DNA of 64,000 nt from DATAWK01 sp036267255 (GTDB taxonomy: Bacteria; Acidobacteriota; Terriglobia; Terriglobales; Acidobacteriaceae): the NCBI GenBank assembly GCA_036267255.1, contig DATAWK010000036.1, positions 87,970 to 151,969 on the forward strand, given 5' to 3'. Both the position numbers and the translations under genes were made by a program. The number at the start of each line of letters is the position of its first letter. Positions within the stretch are counted from its first letter, which is position 1. The notes under the pieces were generated by a model that did no database searches, was not told where the DNA came from, and was given only the letters and a program-made list of their open reading frames with translations. Of the stretch, positions 9,850 to 18,436 are shown one piece after another.

Positions 9850-10452
9850 CTACTCCGGTACCTGCCAGTCGACCATCGTTTGTGCCAGGGTTATCGTGCC
9901 GGAAGATGAACCGTGGATTGCTTTTGCCATGGCCGGAAAGGCGCGTTGCACCTCCGGAACCGTCGCCCAGACTGGAACATCCTGCAGGGAGTAGTGATAC
10001 GTCACCTGAGTTTCAGGAAAACCATGAGCCTTCACCGGCGGCGTAAAGCTGTCAATTTCAATGTGGCCGCGATAGCCATAACAAAACTTCGGCGCGAACC
10101 GCGCGCCCGCCGGCGTCAGAGTGTAGCGGTTGACATGAATGGTCAAATCCTCCACGCGCACCATCTGTTTCGCGCTTACCAGCGCATCCATCTGGCGGAT
10201 TTTTACCGGGCTGCCCGTCGCATAGGGAAAATGCGGCGCATCTTCAAACAGGCAATCGGGATGCGTCTGGAAGTAGGTATCGAGCGTCTGGATAAAGTTT
10301 TCCTTTGTGGCCGCCGTCTTCGAATTGCAGCCCACAAGAGCAATCAGCAAAGCTCCAGCCACAGCGCCCATCGCAGCGATCCTGAATGTCGCAGTTCCTG
10401 CGCTTCCCCTGGCATGGCGTCTCTCGATACCGCTTCTCTTTGCACGTCTCAC
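9850..10452 (-). CDS. Unrecognised lipoprotein
   Basis: 200 residues from a GTG at 10452 with AAGGGAG five bases upstream; the longer frame runs back into the preceding phosphatase gene and is rejected. A positively charged N-terminus (RRAKR...RRHAR) precedes a hydrophobic stretch and a lipobox LVGC, so a lipid-anchored envelope protein is expected. The mature part begins with NSKTAATKENFIQTLDTYF and contains HPDCLFEDAPHFPY and KFCYGYRGHIEIDSF, a pattern I do not recognise as a named family. It lies 98 bp downstream of the 7TM-SpoIIE phosphatase on the same strand and may share its transcript. No function is proposed. Confidence 0.75.
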   Translation of the reverse strand: MRRAKRSGIERRHARGSAGTATFRIAAMGAVAGALLIALVGCNSKTAATKENFIQTLDTYFQTHPDCLFEDAPHFPYATGSPVKIRQMDALVSAKQMVRVEDLTIHVNRYTLTPAGARFAPKFCYGYRGHIEIDSFTPPVKAHGFPETQVTYHYSLQDVPVWATVPEVQRAFPAMAKAIHGSSSGTITLAQTMVDWQVPE

Positions 10453-10550
10453 ATTCGCTCCCTTTTCAAGCCGTTTCTCGCATTGGATGCATATTTCAAG
10501 GGAAGCGCCCGGTGCTATCGTCACGCAAAGATGCCGCCTTCGTCTCAACC

Positions 10551-12614
10551 CTATATCGAAACGGCGACCGCCGAAGCCACAACCATCCGCGTGATCGATA
10601 ACACGCTGATGTCGTCTTCCTGGCCGAAGCATTGCGCTTCGTGGGCGATCTCCCGTGCTGAGGGCTGCCGCGCCAGCAGCGCTGCCAGCCGGTCGAACCC
10701 ATAGAGCTGGCCATCCTTCTCCCGGCGCGCCTCGACAATGCCATCGGACATCATCGTCAACGTATCGCCATCGTTCAGATGAAATCTCTCTGCGTCATAT
10801 TTCGCGCCTGCCAGCATGCCCAGCGGCAGTGCGCCTTCCATCGTCATTTCATTCCCGTTCACCCACGGCGGTAAATGCCCGGCGTTCGACACGGTCACGG
10901 TTCCGTCGGTATCCACACGCGCACAGACACAGGTAACAAAGCCGCTCTTCAAATTTCCAGTCAGCTCGCGGTTCAGGCGCTCCAGGATCTCTGCCGGTTC
11001 GATCGTCTCCTTGACAATGGCCCGCACCGCGCCCACGGCCATCGAGACCACCATCGCCGCCTGCAGGCCTTTGCCGCTCACATCGCCCAGCACGACGATC
11101 ACTCCATCGGCGCTCACCGGAAGCACCTGATAGAAATCTCCACCTACCTGGCTGGCGGGAAGATACGTTCCCTCCACGCGGTAGCCGGGCGTCTGCGGAA
11201 TCTGCTCCGGCACCAGCAGCGATTGCACCGCCTGCGCCTGCTCCATCTCGTGCACCAGTTCCTGCTGATGCACCTGCGATCGCAGAAAGCGGCGCATCAC
11301 CAGACCCAGTACCACCAGCGCCAGCACAAAATAAGCGATTGCAAGAATTCCTACGTGGATGCCGAGAGGAAAATACTCAACCGGAATGCCCAGCACTTCC
11401 ATGTCCATAGCGAACAGCGTGATGCCGAACAGTATGATCGCCGGCAATGCAATCCATCCCTCGGCACGATCCTGACGAATGCCCCCTACGGTGACGCCAA
11501 CCAGGAGCAGCGCGAAAGCAATGCGCAAAATCACGCTGCACAACCAGATGCCATGCGCCCACTCCGGCGGCACCACGGTTCCCAGCACCGGCTGGCGCAG
11601 ACATGCGAAGACGCACAGTTCCACCAATGCCAGCGACCACGCAACACGGGTCACCAGCCGCTGAGCACGCAGCCGAAACCAGTGCACCCAGAACAGCAGC
11701 CAGAACAGAGGCAACAGGGCGAACCCGAAGACATCTTCGAATAACAATAGAGGTGTTATGGGAAATAAATAGGTGCTGCTACCAAGAAACTGAACGATCG
11801 ACAGCATGGCGCCCATCAAAAAGGCCGCCGTCAGCCACAGATAGGCCCGCTCCGAGCGGTCCATTAGATATAGCCATAACGAAACAATTCCGGCAATCAA
11901 CAACACCAGCCCCAACAGCAGAAACGAAAGAAAGGTATGCAGGTTGACGTTGTTGTTCCGCAGCTGCAGCAACGCAATCGTCCGTTCCATTCCAATAACA
12001 GGAGCGGAGTGCAGTCCGCCCGCGCGAAAGGACCACTGCGGAGTGTCCACACTCATATAGAAGCGTAGTGCCAGAACCATCTCTCCATTGGCGTCCGCCA
12101 TTGGCAGATGGAATCGTGTCGCGCGCGAATAAAACCGCCTTACATGTTTCGGCGTAAATTTTCCAAACCCTCCTATCAGTTTTCCGTTGACGTACAGTTG
12201 ATACGCATCGTCGAAGTTCGGCGGCATCTCCAGCCACAGGTCGGTGTTGTTTCCCGCAATCTTCACGCTGGTCCGGTACCAGGCGTATCCCGTCAGGTTC
12301 GGAAATCCCAGGGCCGTCCATCCGGGAACGTACGAATCCGCACTGAAATAAGGATCGTGCATGTTCCGGTGCCCTTCGAGGTTGATCGCTTTCCACCCTG
12401 CGTCGTCATAATCCGGCCGGGCATAGGCCAGATCGTCCCCCGGCTGAAATTTCCATTCCGTCAGTGCGTACGTGGAGTGCGCCAGTTGGACGATCGCACC
12501 GGGACCGCCTGCCGTTACACGCGACACCTGCTGCCCCGCCGATTGGCCTTTGGCGCAAGCCGCGACGGCTGCAAGACAGGCAGTCAGCCCAATCATCAGG
12601 ATGCGCGCGCGCAT
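10551..12614 (-). CDS. 7TM receptor-type PP2C/SpoIIE serine phosphatase
   Basis: 687 residues from an ATG at 12614 with GGAG six bases upstream. The N-terminus has a hydrophobic signal with a possible lipobox (VAAC). Residues about 35-215 form a jelly-roll/galactose-binding-like extracytoplasmic domain (WKFQPGDD, DDAGWKAI, YAWYRTSV, DAYQLYVNGKLIG). Seven or so membrane helices follow (about 225-425), then a short linker helix (LVHEMEQAQAVQSLLVPEQ) and a cytoplasmic SpoIIE/RsbU domain. Metal-binding aspartates appear in VVLGDVSGKGLQAA and MMSDGIVEARRE. RsbU-type enzymes dephosphorylate anti-anti-sigma factors; this one probably links an external signal to a partner-switch. No cognate anti-sigma gene is adjacent. 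Confidence 0.88.
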   Translation of the reverse strand: MRARILMIGLTACLAAVAACAKGQSAGQQVSRVTAGGPGAIVQLAHSTYALTEWKFQPGDDLAYARPDYDDAGWKAINLEGHRNMHDPYFSADSYVPGWTALGFPNLTGYAWYRTSVKIAGNNTDLWLEMPPNFDDAYQLYVNGKLIGGFGKFTPKHVRRFYSRATRFHLPMADANGEMVLALRFYMSVDTPQWSFRAGGLHSAPVIGMERTIALLQLRNNNVNLHTFLSFLLLGLVLLIAGIVSLWLYLMDRSERAYLWLTAAFLMGAMLSIVQFLGSSTYLFPITPLLLFEDVFGFALLPLFWLLFWVHWFRLRAQRLVTRVAWSLALVELCVFACLRQPVLGTVVPPEWAHGIWLCSVILRIAFALLLVGVTVGGIRQDRAEGWIALPAIILFGITLFAMDMEVLGIPVEYFPLGIHVGILAIAYFVLALVVLGLVMRRFLRSQVHQQELVHEMEQAQAVQSLLVPEQIPQTPGYRVEGTYLPASQVGGDFYQVLPVSADGVIVVLGDVSGKGLQAAMVVSMAVGAVRAIVKETIEPAEILERLNRELTGNLKSGFVTCVCARVDTDGTVTVSNAGHLPPWVNGNEMTMEGALPLGMLAGAKYDAERFHLNDGDTLTMMSDGIVEARREKDGQLYGFDRLAALLARQPSAREIAHEAQCFGQEDDISVLSITRMVVASAVAVSI

Positions 12615-12765
12615 GGATATCTCCGGAAAACGCCGGGAGTGGCCTATAAATAGAAGTTGCGAGAATTCTATAACGCGCCGTTCCCGCGCACCGCATTTTC
12701 TACGCCGGCCCATTTCCTCTCAGGTTCGATACAGTAAGGATGGCTCCTGCAACTTCGCCATCGTC

Positions 12766-13065
12766 ATGCCCATCGCCGTCCTCAACATCACGCTGCGGCT
12801 GGACCATGCGCACTCTCTCAAAGACCGGCGTCAGTGTGTGCGCAGCCTGAAAGACACCTTGCGCCACAGCTTCAACGTCTCCGTTGCAGAGCTGGATGAG
12901 ATCGTCACCTGGCAGTCGGCTACGCTGGGCGTGGTCGCCATCTCGGCCTCCCGCGACTATCTGCGCGGACAAATGCAACTAGTCGAAGAGACCTGCCTGC
13001 GTGTGGCGGAAAATCACGGAGCCTCTGTCAGCGATGCTTTTGTCGAATTCTTCCCTGAGGAATAG
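12766..13065 (+). CDS. ylxP: DUF503 (YlxP-family) protein
   Basis: 99 residues beginning MPIAVLNITLRLDHAHSLKDRR, the typical DUF503 opening, with the conserved core SLKDKR-like motif, NVSVAELDE and a second strand TLGVVAISAS. YlxP proteins are small ferredoxin-like folds commonly located between infB and rbfA and associated with ribosome biogenesis. Here it is followed by rbfA after about 107 bp, but infB lies 7 kb away in the opposite orientation. The longer open frame upstream (to 12472) is antisense to the phosphatase gene, so the ATG at 12766 is chosen on family length. No clear ribosome-binding site is visible. Confidence 0.82.
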   Translation: MPIAVLNITLRLDHAHSLKDRRQCVRSLKDTLRHSFNVSVAELDEIVTWQSATLGVVAISASRDYLRGQMQLVEETCLRVAENHGASVSDAFVEFFPEE

Positions 13066-13172
13066 CGCTCCACGGCGAACTGCACCGTATGGCCTATAAA
13101 AAATACAAATCGAAATTACTCCGTCACCGCCCAAGTTTGGTATTCTCACATGTTTGATTGGGTTAATTTGCC

Positions 13173-13595
13173 ATGCCAGAATTACGCGCTAGAAAACATC
13201 ACCGGGACCGCGTGGCGGAAACGCTGCGGGAAGAGATCGGCACCATGATTCAAGGCGAGCTGAGCGATCCCCGCATCAGCTTTGCCTACGTCAGCGAAGT
13301 CGTACTGGCTCCCGGCGGCAAATCAGCGCGCGTGTTTGTAGCCATCGACGGCGGCCCGGAAGAAGAGCGCGAGACACTGGCCGGCCTGGATGCGGCACGC
13401 GGATATATCCGGCACGAATTGCTGGAGCGTATGGGCAAGCGCCATGTGCCCGACTTGAGCTTTCAGATCGACCGTTCGCAGAACCTGAAATCCCGCATTG
13501 ACGATCTGATGGGTCGGTCAAAGCGCAGCGGCAAAAATATTCCGGCGAGTCCCGCAGAGCAGTCCGCTTCCGCCAGCAAGGATGCAAAAGACTAG
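13173..13595 (+). CDS. rbfA: Ribosome-binding factor A
   Basis: 140 residues with the RbfA pattern: N-terminal basic helix (MPELRARKHHRDRVAETLREEIGTMI), LSDPRISFAYVSEVVLAPGGKSARVFVAI and the KH-like C-terminal core GYIRHELLERMGKRHVPDLSFQID. It assists late 30S maturation and cold-shock 16S processing. The C-terminus carries a short Ser/Ala/Lys-rich tail (about 112-140). It lies between ylxP and nrnA; nrnA starts 2 bp after its stop. Confidence 0.95.
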   Translation: MPELRARKHHRDRVAETLREEIGTMIQGELSDPRISFAYVSEVVLAPGGKSARVFVAIDGGPEEERETLAGLDAARGYIRHELLERMGKRHVPDLSFQIDRSQNLKSRIDDLMGRSKRSGKNIPASPAEQSASASKDAKD

Positions 13596-13597
13596 GC

Positions 13598-14698
13598 ATG
13601 CACGCGCGACTCAGCGACGGACGAATCAGCGATGCACGCATGAGCGACGCTCGCATCGAAGATGGAGGAAGCCATCTTGAGCGGCGCCTTGAGCCGTCCG
13701 CCAAGCACGAGCCGTCCGCCAAACATGACTCGCCCGCCGAGCAGGTGCTGGATGCCATCCGGCAGCGGCAGTCATTCCTGGTGACAGCCCATGCTCGTCC
13801 CGACGGGGATGCGGTGGGCTCCGTGCTGGCCTGCGGCATGATGCTGGAGCAGATGGGCAAGCAGGTGGACATGGTGCTCTCCGACTGCGTGCCTCTGATC
13901 TATCGCACCCTGCCCGGCGCAGACCGCATCCGCTGGACCCCATCCGTCGAGCAACGCTACGACGCTGTAATTCTGCTCGAATGCGATGGAATCGAACGTT
14001 CGCGTTTGAAGGGGTTGCAAGGTCAGTTCCTTATCAATCTGGATCATCACGCCAGCGGCCGCGAGTTTGCCGATGTCAACTGGATTGATACCCGGGCAAA
14101 CGCGGTCGCCGAAATCGTGTACCGTTTGGCTCTTTCTGCCAACCTGACCATTCCACCGGACATGGCCACTTGTCTGTACACCGCAGTGCTGACCGATACC
14201 GGTTCGTTTTGTTATGAGGGCACCAGTGCCCATACTTTCGAGCTGGCTCAGGACCTTGTCCGGCACGGAGCCAGCCCATCGCGGATTGCCCAGGATGTCT
14301 ATTTCAGCAATCCCACCTCCAAAATGCGCCTGTTGGGGGCCGCGCTCGCGAACCTGCAGCGCGAAGGGCACATCGCGTGGCTCTGGGTCACTCATAGCGA
14401 CATTCTGCGCACGGGCGCTGCAGAGGAAGACTGCGAAGGCATCGTCAATTACGCCATTGGTATCTCTGGCGTGGAGGTTGCCGTCTTCCTGCGCGAGATG
14501 CCCGATCATCGGCTGGGCCTCAGCCTGCGCAGCAAAGGCAGGGTCAATGTAGCCAAAGTCGCCGAAGGGTTTGGCGGAGGCGGCCATAAAAATGCCAGCG
14601 GATGCACACTCGACGGCCCCCTGTTTGCAGCCATTGATTGCATTTTGAAAGAGTTACGCCTGCGCCTGCGGCCTGTAGCCGTCACCGTCATTGCCTAG
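13598..14698 (+). CDS. nrnA: DHH/DHHA1 phosphoesterase, NrnA-type oligoribonuclease/pAp phosphatase
   Basis: 366 residues in the longest reading. The DHH domain starts near residue 46 (VLDAIRQRQSFLVTAHARPDGDAVGS) with metal-binding motifs HxRPDGDA, LECDG and NLDHHASG; the DHHA1 end has GGGGHKNASG. NrnA degrades 2-5 nt RNA and dephosphorylates 3'-phosphoadenosine 5'-phosphate. The first about 48 residues are low-complexity (SDGRISDARMSDARI; EPSAKHEPSAKHDSPA), encoded by short tandem DNA repeats and absent from usual family members. The ATG at 13598 lies 2 bp after rbfA without a good ribosome-binding site; the ATG at 13640 is an alternative start. Confidence 0.9.
   Translation: MHARLSDGRISDARMSDARIEDGGSHLERRLEPSAKHEPSAKHDSPAEQVLDAIRQRQSFLVTAHARPDGDAVGSVLACGMMLEQMGKQVDMVLSDCVPLIYRTLPGADRIRWTPSVEQRYDAVILLECDGIERSRLKGLQGQFLINLDHHASGREFADVNWIDTRANAVAEIVYRLALSANLTIPPDMATCLYTAVLTDTGSFCYEGTSAHTFELAQDLVRHGASPSRIAQDVYFSNPTSKMRLLGAALANLQREGHIAWLWVTHSDILRTGAAEEDCEGIVNYAIGISGVEVAVFLREMPDHRLGLSLRSKGRVNVAKVAEGFGGGGHKNASGCTLDGPLFAAIDCILKELRLRLRPVAVTVIA
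13613..13657 (+). repeat. 3 x 15-bp degenerate tandem repeat in nrnA 5' end
   Basis: Three consecutive 15-bp units (AGCGACGGACGAATC, AGCGATGCACGCATG, AGCGACGCTCGCATC) encode SDGRI, SDARM and SDARI. The unit length is a multiple of three, so expansion keeps the frame. It lies in the non-conserved N-terminal extension of NrnA. Confidence 0.85.
13691..13744 (+). repeat. 3 x 18-bp tandem repeat in nrnA 5' end
   Basis: Units GAGCCGTCCGCCAAGCAC, GAGCCGTCCGCCAAACAT and a degenerate GACTCGCCCGCCGAGCAG follow each other directly and encode EPSAKH, EPSAKH and DSPAEQ, ending just where the conserved DHH domain begins. The first two units differ at only two positions, pointing to recent slippage or duplication. 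Confidence 0.88.
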
Positions 14699-14839
14699 CG
14701 GAATGTGCCAAATCCACGCAACGCACGCTCCCTTGTTACGCAAAACTGCTGTCTCTTGTTAAGCTTAGAGGTCGGCTATTCTGTATCTGGAATGGGCTGA
14801 ATTGCAGCTTGCAAAGCAAAGAGACGATCCAGGCCAAGC

Positions 14840-16546
14840 GTGACATCCCGTCGAAACGAAAATTGGAGGCGATACCTGCCCGGGGGCACTTTCTGGCAAA
14901 ACGCCAGCCCGGCGATGGCGGCAGAAGTGGCCGTCCTGCTGGCTTTTACGGTTTTTTTGATCTTTTATGGCCTGGTTCCCATCTTCGGAGGGGCCGTTCT
15001 TGGCCTGGTCGGCGCCGATGAGCCTCGCTACGCACAGATAGCACGCGAGATGCTGGCCCGGCACGACTACATTACCCCCATCCTGTACGGCAAGCCCTGG
15101 CTGGAAAAACCAGCGCTCTATTACTGGCGTGCCATGTTTGCCTTCAAGGAATTTGGCGTGCACGACTGGTCGGCGCGTCTACCCTCGGCCAGCTTCGCCT
15201 TCGCGCTGATCATGCTGATCTATCTTCACATGCGCCGTTTCCGCCCTGGGGCGCAGCTGGACGCCGCATTGATCACCATCTCCTGCGTCGGCATGGTCGG
15301 TTTCGCACGCGGCGCGTCGACGGACATGCAACTGGCAGCGCCATTCTGCATCGGCATGCTGGGCTGGTATGCATGGTATGAAACAGACAGTAAATTCTGG
15401 CTGTTTGACCTGTATTTTTTCGTCGGTGCTGCCACCCTGGCCAAGGGTCCCGTGGCGCCCGGCATGGCTCTGTGTATCATTTTTGTCTTTACCGCTCTGC
15501 GTCGGGAGTGGTCCCTGCTGCGCCGCACCATCTGGCTGCCCGGAATTGTTCTCTATTTCGCGATGGTGCTGCCCTGGTTCATCGCTGTGCAGCATCGCAA
15601 CCCGGAGTTCCTGCGCGTCTTCTTCCTGGAACATAATCTGGAACGCTTTGCCACCGATCGCTTCCGTCACAATCAGCCCATCTGGTATTACCTGGCCGTC
15701 ATGCTGATTGCCCTGCTGCCGTGGACCGTGGTCGCCATGAATGCATTAGGCGACGCCATCAGCAGCTCCATCGACGAATGGAAGGTGCGACGCGCACCGG
15801 ACCGCTATGTCGGCAATCCGCGCGCCGGCGATGCCTTCCCGGAATTTCTCGTCCTCTGGGCCTTTTTCCCGATTATTTTCTTCACCTTTTCGCAGTCCAA
15901 ACTACCCGGCTACATTCTGCCTTCGATTCCACCCATTACCATTCTTACCGGCGATTACCTCAACCGCGTCCGCACGCGCGGACTGCACCCCTGGCTGCTG
16001 ACGGCCCATGCTTTGATGGTCGGGCTTCTCGTATCCGCTGGACTCATGCTGCCGCACATTCTGGTCATGCCGCACCATATTCCACCCACACCGGTCATCG
16101 TCTCTGCCTGTCTGGTTGGAGCGGCCGCTGCCATCGCCATTCTTGTCATTGTCGTGCGCTTCGGTACCGAGCGGCTTCGTATCGCAACCATGGTTCCGGT
16201 TGTATTGATGCTTGTCTTCCTGCTGGGCACGCGCAACGGCCCTTTGCTCGACCAGATGTATTCCGCACGCACACTGGCAACCGAGATTACGAAGATACAG
16301 GACGTCCCGCCCATGGTCTGCACCTATCAGGTGCGGCGCGATATGCGCTATGGGCTTGGTTTCTATCGCGACCGTCGCATCAAGGACTACGACATCGACG
16401 GCATTCCGCCGCAGGAACATATTCTCGTCGTTCGCGACAGCGCAGTTGCCGAACTGCCGAAAATTCTTGCCGGACGAACCTATGAACCGCTTTTTGGCTA
16501 TGCCCCGCAGGAGCTCATGGTCTATCGCGTCTCCGCCGGCAACTAA
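14840..16546 (+). CDS. GT39-family membrane glycosyltransferase (ArnT/PMT-like)
   Basis: 568 residues from a GTG at 14840. After a first membrane helix (about 28-50) the loop contains GADEPRYAQIAREML (D60, E61) and GKPWLEKPALYYW (E89), the hallmark acidic residues of the ArnT/PMT fold that bind the polyprenyl-phosphate sugar donor. Roughly 11-12 hydrophobic segments follow, with a soluble C-terminal end (about 490-568). Such enzymes transfer a sugar from an undecaprenyl-phosphate donor to lipid A, protein or glycan on the outer face of the inner membrane; the acceptor here is unknown. The gene starts about 140 bp after nrnA and is followed by a GNAT gene. Confidence 0.85.
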   Translation: MTSRRNENWRRYLPGGTFWQNASPAMAAEVAVLLAFTVFLIFYGLVPIFGGAVLGLVGADEPRYAQIAREMLARHDYITPILYGKPWLEKPALYYWRAMFAFKEFGVHDWSARLPSASFAFALIMLIYLHMRRFRPGAQLDAALITISCVGMVGFARGASTDMQLAAPFCIGMLGWYAWYETDSKFWLFDLYFFVGAATLAKGPVAPGMALCIIFVFTALRREWSLLRRTIWLPGIVLYFAMVLPWFIAVQHRNPEFLRVFFLEHNLERFATDRFRHNQPIWYYLAVMLIALLPWTVVAMNALGDAISSSIDEWKVRRAPDRYVGNPRAGDAFPEFLVLWAFFPIIFFTFSQSKLPGYILPSIPPITILTGDYLNRVRTRGLHPWLLTAHALMVGLLVSAGLMLPHILVMPHHIPPTPVIVSACLVGAAAAIAILVIVVRFGTERLRIATMVPVVLMLVFLLGTRNGPLLDQMYSARTLATEITKIQDVPPMVCTYQVRRDMRYGLGFYRDRRIKDYDIDGIPPQEHILVVRDSAVAELPKILAGRTYEPLFGYAPQELMVYRVSAGN

Positions 16547-16676
16547 ATCGTGGGCGCTAACCGCTGCCGATTTCCCTGCTACTGCAACCTTCACGGGTTT
16601 GTATCTGGGTTCCGCTGGGTCGCGATAACCTTTTCCTGAATGCCGCAATGCCATACACTCACTTAAATAGGCGTGG

Positions 16677-17738
16677 ATGGGCCAAGTCCGGACGTATCCG
16701 CCGCACATCATCGAAATGGAACGGATATCTGGCGCCGCTGTGGCCTCAACTCTCCAACTCGAATTTCTCGACCTGCGCCACTTTCGTGCCCACGATCTGC
16801 GCGCGCTGCTGGAGGAAGAAAGCGCGCTCTGGCGCGAACGGTTGCGTTGGGATTACCGTGGCTCCGCGGACTTGCTGCTGCAATACGTAGACTCTCACCT
16901 GCTGGTGGGATATGTCGCCATCGACCAGTCAAAAATCTGTGGCTATACGTTCTGTGTGCAGGAGCAGGCCAAGGCCGTCATCGGCGATGTCTTTGCCTCG
17001 CGAGCCAACACCGCCGGCATCTCCGCCGCGAAGGTGGAAACCCGCCTGCTCGACCATCTGCTGGAAACTCTCTGCCATACGCCGGGACTGGAGCGCATGG
17101 AAGCGCAGCTTCTGCTCCATCCCCACGGCGAGCATCGCACGCCGTTTGAGAATGCTGGATTTCAGCTGTTCCCTCGCCTGTTCATGGAACGCTCGCTCGA
17201 CGCGGACCCAGCGCAGGACCCTCCCTTGTTCAGCGAGATTTCCATACTGGACGGTGCGTTGCGCATGCGCCGCTGGCGCGATACAGACTTCGATCCTGCG
17301 ACACACATCATCGCCGCAGCCTACGCCGGACACATCGACAGCGAGATCAACGATCAGTATCGCTCCATTTCGGGCGCGCATCGTTTTCTGCACAACATCG
17401 TGCGCTTTCCCGGCTGCGGCCACTTTGAGCCAACTGCGTCCTGGGTTGTGTTTGAGCCGCTGAGCGGCAACCTGCAGGGAGTGTTGCTATCCTCCCGCGT
17501 CAGCGCCGAGGTCGGACACATTACGCAGGTCTGCGTATCGCCGGACCTGCGTCGCCAGCACATCGGACAGTCTTTGCTGGAGGCCGGCGCTGCCAGCCTG
17601 CATCAGATCGGCTGCAAGGCCGTCACGCTGACCGTCACCGAAGCCAACCACTCCGCCGTCGCTCTCTATCGCAAGCTCGGCTACCACGTGCGGCACACCT
17701 TCGATGCCATGCTGTGGACGGCAAAAGCCGCGTCGTAG
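16677..17738 (+). CDS. GNAT-family N-acetyltransferase with two GNAT-like halves
   Basis: 353 residues. The C-terminal half (about 200-350) is a GNAT domain with the acetyl-CoA loop ITQVCVSPDLRRQHIGQSLLEAGA and the terminal TEANHSAVALYRKLGYHVRHTF. The N-terminal half (about 30-175) looks like a degenerate GNAT copy (YVAIDQSKICGYTFC; a later FENAGFQLFPRLFMERSL) without a clear acetyl-CoA loop. Substrate unknown. ATG at 16677 is used; ATG at 16716 (residue 14) is an alternative. It stands alone, about 130 bp after the GT39 gene, and converges with the minus-strand small membrane gene. Confidence 0.82.
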   Translation: MGQVRTYPPHIIEMERISGAAVASTLQLEFLDLRHFRAHDLRALLEEESALWRERLRWDYRGSADLLLQYVDSHLLVGYVAIDQSKICGYTFCVQEQAKAVIGDVFASRANTAGISAAKVETRLLDHLLETLCHTPGLERMEAQLLLHPHGEHRTPFENAGFQLFPRLFMERSLDADPAQDPPLFSEISILDGALRMRRWRDTDFDPATHIIAAAYAGHIDSEINDQYRSISGAHRFLHNIVRFPGCGHFEPTASWVVFEPLSGNLQGVLLSSRVSAEVGHITQVCVSPDLRRQHIGQSLLEAGAASLHQIGCKAVTLTVTEANHSAVALYRKLGYHVRHTFDAMLWTAKAAS

Positions 17739-17795
17739 AATCACACTCCGCCCGTTAGCTTTTTCAATAGCAGAAGACCAAAATCAGAATATAGA

Positions 17796-17978
17796 TTAGT
17801 GATGAATCAGCCACATCAGCCAGCTGGCTACGATCGTGCCCAGCACAAACAGGCTGAAGCAGAAAGCGCCGTAGCGGATCATGGCGCGGGGCTGCGAGCG
17901 CTGCGTAATGCCGAAGACAATCGAGGCAAACATCGCAAACAGCAACACAGAAGTGAAATGAGAAGGGGCAAAGTTCAT
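17796..17978 (-). CDS. Small two-helix membrane protein
   Basis: 60 residues: MNFAPSHFTSVLLFAMFASI starts the first hydrophobic segment; a short basic turn (QRSQPRAMIRYG) and a second segment (AFCFSLFVLGTIVASWLMWL) follow, ending in IHH. Its start overlaps the stop of the upstream DUF6677-like gene by 4 nt (ATGA), good evidence for real, coupled translation. No family recognised; the histidine end could be chance. Confidence 0.7.
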   Translation of the reverse strand: MNFAPSHFTSVLLFAMFASIVFGITQRSQPRAMIRYGAFCFSLFVLGTIVASWLMWLIHH

Positions 17979-18394
17979 GGCTTGCGTCCCAACCGGATGC
18001 TATGCGCATCCACGGCGGCAATAAAATTCAACAACCCGGCGACCACCATAAATTTCGTTCCGTAATCTGCCGTCACCACCTGCACCACATTCTGTCCCCA
18101 ACCTGCCATCGCGGAGATCAGATAGAGCGCTCCGTTGCCCAGATCGCCCAGAAAGCCCAGCATGTCGAGAATCTCACCGGAGTTAGGCGCGTAAATCTTG
18201 CCCTGCATGCCGAGGCCCATGGCGAACATGATGGTGATGGAAAAAAAGAGAAGAATCCCGCGAATCCAGCGCCGCTGCAGCAAATGTCCCGCACCCGGAA
18301 CCAGCCAGCCCGCCGCAAACATCAGATACGCGGCCATCGTCTGCGAGGACTGCGAGTTTGCTCCCGCTTGAGCAACATTGGTCTTGGTGGCCAT
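17975..18394 (-). CDS. DUF6677-like membrane protein
   Basis: 139 residues with four hydrophobic segments. The first carries AAGWLVPGAGHLLQRRWIRG, a TM2/DUF6677-like signature (GWxxPGxGHxxxxxxxRG) that I associate with acidobacterial and related membrane proteins of unknown role. The central loop contains GEILDMLGFLGDLGNGALYL. It is translationally coupled to the 60-residue membrane protein downstream, suggesting a two-component membrane unit. It begins about 42 bp after the M24 peptidase stop on the same strand. Confidence 0.72.
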   Translation of the reverse strand: MATKTNVAQAGANSQSSQTMAAYLMFAAGWLVPGAGHLLQRRWIRGILLFFSITIMFAMGLGMQGKIYAPNSGEILDMLGFLGDLGNGALYLISAMAGWGQNVVQVVTADYGTKFMVVAGLLNFIAAVDAHSIRLGRKP

Positions 18395-18436
18395 CTCTTC
18401 TGAATATATCAGCCTTTGAATTTGGCTAGACCGGAT

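Noticed and set aside
12641..13100. The 10-mer GGCCTATAAA occurs at 12641 and again at 13091, flanking ylxP
   Set aside because: Considered as inversion scar or regulator site, but it is short, in direct orientation and without extended similarity, so chance is likely.
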